Positions 59,867 to 64,000 of a stretch of DNA of 64,000 bases are shown piece by piece. Positions within the stretch are counted from its first letter, which is position 1, and every line of letters starts with the position of its first letter. The notes under the pieces were generated by a model. The model ran no database searches, was not told the DNA's origin, and worked only from the letters and a program-made list of their open reading frames with translations. Source of the DNA: Mesocentrotus franciscanus (Eukaryota > Echinodermata > Echinoidea > Camarodonta > Strongylocentrotidae); contig CP137668.1 in assembly GCA_037976565.1 (NCBI GenBank), forward strand, positions 24,200,280 through 24,264,279, in the 5' to 3' direction. The translations under genes and the position numbers were made by a program.

Positions 59867-60180
59867 GGGGCGGATCCAGCAGGCGGCAAGGGAGGGGGCC
59901 AGAGAGGGGGCCCAATTCGTGAAAAAATATCTAGCGGCGACTCAGCCAGCCGGTGAATAAGCGGGGGTAGTGAGCACTTTTTGTGCCCATTTCGTAAGAA
60001 TATATTTAGCGGCGACTCTGCCAGCCGGTGAATATATGGGGGAAGGAGCACTTTTTGTGCTCAACGAGGGGTAGCGTTATTTATTTTTATTCAACATCCA
60101 CCCCTTGAGCACCAGGAGAGGGCCCGTCTTCTTCTTTTTTAACAAAGGGTGTTTTTACCTGTTTTTGCCAGGAGGCTCCC
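59867..60180. repeat. 'ggatccagc' poly-G repeat with tandem units
   Basis: GGGGCGGATCCAGCAGGCGG, then two about 83-bp units (TATCTAGCGGCGACTCAGCC, TATTTAGCGGCGACTCTGCC, each followed by CACTTTTTGTGC), in an intron of the cystin-like gene. Related to 40715-40940. Confidence 0.75.
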
Positions 60181-60869
60181 CTGGTTCCGTCATGCACTGC
60201 TTTCTTGCCTTTCATGTAAACATGACTAATTTCTTTGTTTTTGTCTTCCTTTTTTTATAACTTCTGATTTAGATATTTAATAATGAATATAAAGGTGTAA
60301 CAACGCCTCAAGCCTTTAATATGCTCATAATTATTGTCATATCTCTGTGTGTTATGCCATTATCTATTATTGTACCTGTTTTGAGTTTCATAATAGTTTC
60401 CTCGATCTCTTTATACTTGTTCTTGTTTCTATAATTATTATGTTCAGACTATGTAATGTGATAAAGCATGCAGAAACGAATAAACAAATAAGTAAATAAA
60501 TTAATAAATTAATAAGTAAACATGTTAATAAATATGCATGTTAATAAATATACTTTACATGTTTAATTTACTTAATAAATAAACATGTTAATAAATAAAT
60601 AATAAATAAATTAGTGACTGGTTATTAGTTTTCAGATCAAGACGAGTTTCTGTACACCTCTTATTCGTTTACTACTCTCCTTTGAAAAACACTACGCAAC
60701 AGCTTAGAAAGTATTTTGCTTTTTGTCAATGAAATCAAAGAAATCCGACAAAAATGTTTTGTCGAGACTAATCTGAATTGGCCTCTATAACAGCACGCTC
60801 CATAAACTATTGCTTACTAAAATCTGTCAACTTTTATGCTATTCTCATGACATTGGGTCCAATTGGTCC
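60181..60869. other. intron 3 of the cystin-like gene, AT-rich part
   Basis: Mainly AT-rich sequence with a run of (TAAA)n-like repeats (60475-60610). No gene feature. Confidence 0.6.
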
Positions 60870-60963
<94 letters not shown>

Positions 60964-61090
60964 GTGATAATAATCATAAATATAATAACGATAACAATAA
61001 TAATAACAGTATAGCTAATAACGATAAAAATAAAAATAATAATAATAGTGATGAAAAAAATAAAATAATAATGATAATAATTACATTATT
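60870..61090. repeat. (TAA)n microsatellite
   Basis: About 90 bases of pure TAA, followed by degenerate TAA/GATAA units. It forms the A-rich tail of the minus-strand SINE that follows. Confidence 0.95.
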
Positions 61091-61095
61091 AATAA

Positions 61096-61345
61096 TAATG
61101 ATGTTTTGTTACCCAGGGTAGCCTCATCAGTATAAATACTGTTCTCCCTGAAGGACCTGCATTTACATCATTAACCCGGATTTAGCCGAGCTCCTATGAT
61201 AAGGCGCTCAAGCATCTAAGGAATTTCATCCTACCTGGTACCCATTCGCTTCACCTGGGTGGAGAGTGGCAAATGTAGATAAATATCTTGCCAAATAGAT
61301 ATTTTGCCGCGGTGGGACTTGAACCCTTACACGATTGGTGGGGAG
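61096..61345 (-). mobile_element. tRNA-derived SINE, minus strand
   Basis: On the minus strand the order is: a B-box-like block at 61310-61335 (GGGTTCAAGTCCCACCGCGG), CAAATGTTTT..., TTGCCACTCTCCACCCAGGT, GGGTACCAGGTAGGATGAAA, GGCTAAATCCGGGTTA, ending in (TTA)n. GGTTCAAGTCC is a near-perfect polymerase III B box. This is the best-preserved copy of the SINE family seen at 41.5 and 56.7 kb. Confidence 0.75.
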
Positions 61346-61421
61346 AAATATGGGGTGACAACGTTTGGTAACAAATAAAACTTAATTTCTAGGCTAACGA
61401 TGTAATCGTTTTCTTTCACAG

Positions 61422-61512
61422 GATCTCGGAAATTGCGGGGACATCAACACAACAGATTTACGACCCATCGGAAGAGGATCTACTCAAGAGCATAGAGCAA
61501 GATTTAATCTGA
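61422..61512 (+). CDS. CYS1: cystin-like protein, exon 4 (C-terminus)
   Basis: Acceptor CTTTCACAG; stop TGA at 61510-61512. Encodes ISEIAGTSTQQIYDPSEEDL and LKSIEQDLI. The ending QIYDPSEEDLLKSIEQ is the clearest match to cystin, whose vertebrate form ends with a YDHSEEGLMASIE-like motif. The four exons give 276 residues, longer than mammalian cystin (about 160). Confidence 0.8.
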
Positions 61513-61592
61513 ATACCAGAATGTGTCCAATATGTATTCCTTAATTTTTGTAAATTATCATAATTCATTTGTAATGTTTTGTTGAAAACAGA

Positions 61593-61598
61593 AATAAA
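61593..61598 (+). terminator. polyadenylation signal
   Basis: AATAAA 81 bases after the stop of the cystin-like gene, consistent with a short 3' untranslated region. Confidence 0.7.
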
Positions 61599-62590
61599 AT
61601 TGAAACAAATTGTCATCACAGGATAATGATCATGAATGTACCGTTTATAATATTTTGTGCCATATTCTTCTGTTGTTTAGGGACGAAACGCGTATTCACA
61701 TCACCCTCATACACGATGTAATGTTTATTCTGGCCATACAAATGGAAGAACTGTAGTCATTATGCTATGTCACATTTTCGTTAACAATGATACGTGATGC
61801 TCATCTATGATATTTAAGAAATGTAGTTTTTCCTTAATTCAGTCACAAAATCTCACAAATTCGAGCATAAAGAATTAATGTAAATAATTATATGTTCGGT
61901 GTAAATACAAGCTCGTGCATGGAAGAAACACAAAAAGAAAACAAAAATTGTTCTGTTTCCTTGTTATTTTTTCTGCTTGTCATGAAATTATAGACCACAA
62001 TAAGAATGAGACAACGTCGGCCACTGGGCTCTAACCCGAACCAGACTATACTCAGCAAAAAAGAAAAGAAAACGTGGATACTATTAACACTTAAGATTTT
62101 TCAAATAATTACCTAATATAGGCCTATATCATAATAATAATATATAGAAATACACACAAATTAATCCTTTTTAAGTTGATATGCGATATGCATCTTACCA
62201 TTCACGCATGAGTGAGCAAAGCCATTTAACAATAAATGAGTCCCTGAAAGAAAATTGCAAAAATGGGGCATCTGGCCATTCGAATGTTGTCCTATGGCTC
62301 GTCCACTATCTTTGGTGGAAAGGAGAGGCATCTTGACCGTGCTTGTCAAAATCATGTTACATGTACTATGATACTACAGTTGACATCCAGAGCTCAATTC
62401 TCCTCAGTCAGTGTTTCTCATTTTGGGGGGTTTTCATTGTTGAACAAGAATATCTTACAGATGTACATGCTCCTTTACATTTTGAATGGGTACTTGCTCT
62501 ATTTTTGCAATTTTCTTAATCATCCAAGCGTGAAAGTTCGAAACTTGATCTTAATTGGTGTTGGTAGACTATTAATTTTTCTTTAATTTG
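61599..62590. other. intergenic stretch, no feature seen
   Basis: AT-rich. The frames at 62161-62586 have no recognisable domain. Confidence 0.45.

Positions 62591-62594
<4 letters not shown>

Positions 62595-62630
<36 letters not shown>
62595..62630. repeat. (TA)n microsatellite
   Basis: About 18 TA units, 22 bases before a TTAA-flanked MITE. Confidence 0.95.
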
Positions 62631-62633
<3 letters not shown>

Positions 62634-62651
62634 ATCATATTTTATTGATGG

Positions 62652-63056
62652 TTAAAGATAAAGACCAGTTCTGGTCATGCGATTGCATTGTAAAAGAAAC
62701 GCTGTGGAATCGATCAGAAAAGGTTGATCATCTAGCATATAAGTATTGGTGTGTACTGCCAGGTTCTGGAATCATCAAAATGATAAGAAATTTGGCCCAG
62801 TCTTGGTAAAGTTACAAGCACTGTACACAGAAAGATGTATATGGGACTACGCGACCACGTGCGCGATATCTATTTGGTCCCAATAGATATAATAATTTAC
62901 CAAATATATCAATTAGTAGGCGGTTTCCCGACTTTCCGGCAAAATTTGTATCATCACGTATTAGTCAAAACATATTCTTTCACATGATTGGTAATGAGAG
63001 CTTCCATTTCATTTTTTTGAGAGAGGGGCGTTTCCAAAACTGGTCTTTACCTTTAA
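62652..63056 (+). mobile_element. TTAA-flanked MITE, chimeric relative of the 383-bp family
   Basis: TTAA at 62652-62655 and 63053-63056. Ends AGATAAAGACCAGTTCTGG and CCAAAACTGGTCTTTACCT are inverted (17 of 19). The left half (GGTCATGCGATTGCATTGTA through AGATGTATATGGGACTACG) matches the copies at 18.8 and 51.3 kb, but from about 62853 onward the sequence is unrelated (CGACCACGTGCGCGATATCT). The family therefore has at least two interior types. Confidence 0.85.
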
Positions 63057-64000
63057 CATTAAAACAATTTTTTTTTAAAGACACATTTTTGCGAAATCCG
63101 CTGTGAACCAGCCGCAGAAAGGTGATCGCCCAATTATGAGAGTGATTGGATTTTCAGGGCCAATACATAATAACTTTTTAATCATAAGCTACCAATGTTG
63201 GGTATACTTTTTCGATACGCACTGTAAATATATATATTTATATAAATGTATGTATATACGTATGTAAAAAAAAACACATACATTGGGGCAACTGTCACTT
63301 TTATATTTGGGTTTCGAAGTGCTTGATTATCGTCACATTCGGGCTGCATGGTACAGTAATGTGTTATGTTTATGTCGCATTTTGTGTATTTTGATGGCGA
63401 AAGAATTTAGCCTAAATAGTCTCATTTTTTAACGATCTCTTCACTCATGCGTAAAATTTAGACATTATTCTACATTGCTGTGATATTACTTTCATTACAG
63501 CAGACGTTGCGTTCAAGTTAAGAGTCCCTTTGATAGAAAGAGTTACATGGACGTCAATTAAAAAAACATAACAAAATAAAAAACGAAAAGGGTCTCAAGT
63601 TCTCTCTATTTAGACCATGCAGTGACTATGTATCTCGAATAGAAATGTTGCGTAAAAGTGGGCAAATGTCGTTCAAATGATGGGTGCTAACTCTTCAATA
63701 CACGGGCTTTGGTATACAAGACTTGGTACTAATATCATACACTCACACGACCAATAGTAGAAAGATGATCTTACATTCCAAGACTCTATAATTAGACTTA
63801 CAATAAATCTCAGTCTTTTGTTTTTCTTTTCAACTCTGTGCATATTTCTTGAATGAAATTTGCTATTGATGACCCGAATATTTGCCACAGGCTCGACCAA
63901 CACAGCAACAAATAATGTATGCAAGATGGTGTATGATGTATTTTTCTCGACGGTCTTTTGTTGTTGTTGTTTTTGAGAAATCACCATATTTAATTTATCT
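63057..64000. other. intergenic stretch to window end, no feature seen
   Basis: AT-rich. A minus-strand frame of 104 codons at 63673-63987 has no recognisable domain and no clear splice context. Confidence 0.45.

Noticed and set aside
60810..61121. 103-codon frame with poly-Ile and poly-Asn
   Set aside because: It is the (TAA)n microsatellite and its degenerate continuation.
1..64000. CRISPR arrays, bacterial operons, intact tRNA or rRNA genes
   Set aside because: The window is eukaryotic; tandem arrays are minisatellites without spacers, and the tRNA-like blocks belong to SINEs.

Overview
The window is eukaryotic nuclear DNA. It is AT-rich, with small exons bounded by GT-AG introns and dense simple repeats and short inverted-repeat transposons. 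The repeat types (GGGCCCTGTTTCATAAAA hairpins, ATGCCTCCGCC minisatellite modules, 'ggatccagg' poly-G repeats, tRNA-like SINEs, CR1/L2-like LINE tails) and the two gene models suggest a marine invertebrate deuterostome, most likely an echinoderm such as a sea urchin. The species cannot be fixed from sequence alone.

Two genes are well supported, both on the + strand. (1) A KCNQ (Kv7) voltage-gated potassium channel occupies about 29.7-45.45 kb in ten visible exons, from S1 through S6, the calmodulin-binding IQ helix, helix B and the C-terminal assembly region. The N-terminal exon was not found and probably lies outside the window. Exon sizes and phases match vertebrate KCNQ genes as I remember them, except that the pore exon is one base short and out of frame. 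The last exon also needs a one-base shift to stay open. (2) A four-exon gene at 53.77-61.51 kb encodes a 276-residue protein with an N-myristoylation signal (MGTGAS) and a C-terminus resembling the ciliary protein cystin (CYS1). The two genes have no obvious joint function. A weaker minus-strand coding exon of unknown identity sits at 125-479.

Layout: 0-2 kb, possible minus-strand exon; 2.0-2.5 kb, long CTT tract; 2.55-5.86 kb, a TTAA-flanked 3.3-kb transposon-like element with a short acidic ORF and two minisatellite arrays carrying perfect DR1 nuclear-receptor half-site pairs; 7.9-9.8 kb, hairpin MITEs, one interrupted by a second TTAA-flanked element; 10.6-11.5 kb, LINE 3' fragment; 12-29 kb, gene-poor with MITEs and microsatellites; 29.7-45.5 kb, KCNQ; 45.5-53.7 kb, intergenic with MITEs and SINE tails; 53.8-61.5 kb, cystin-like gene with repeat-rich introns; 61.6-64 kb, intergenic with another TTAA MITE.

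A recurring theme is insertion at TTAA: at least six elements with their own terminal inverted repeats are flanked by TTAA on both sides. This suggests active piggyBac- or Kolobok-type transposition in this lineage.
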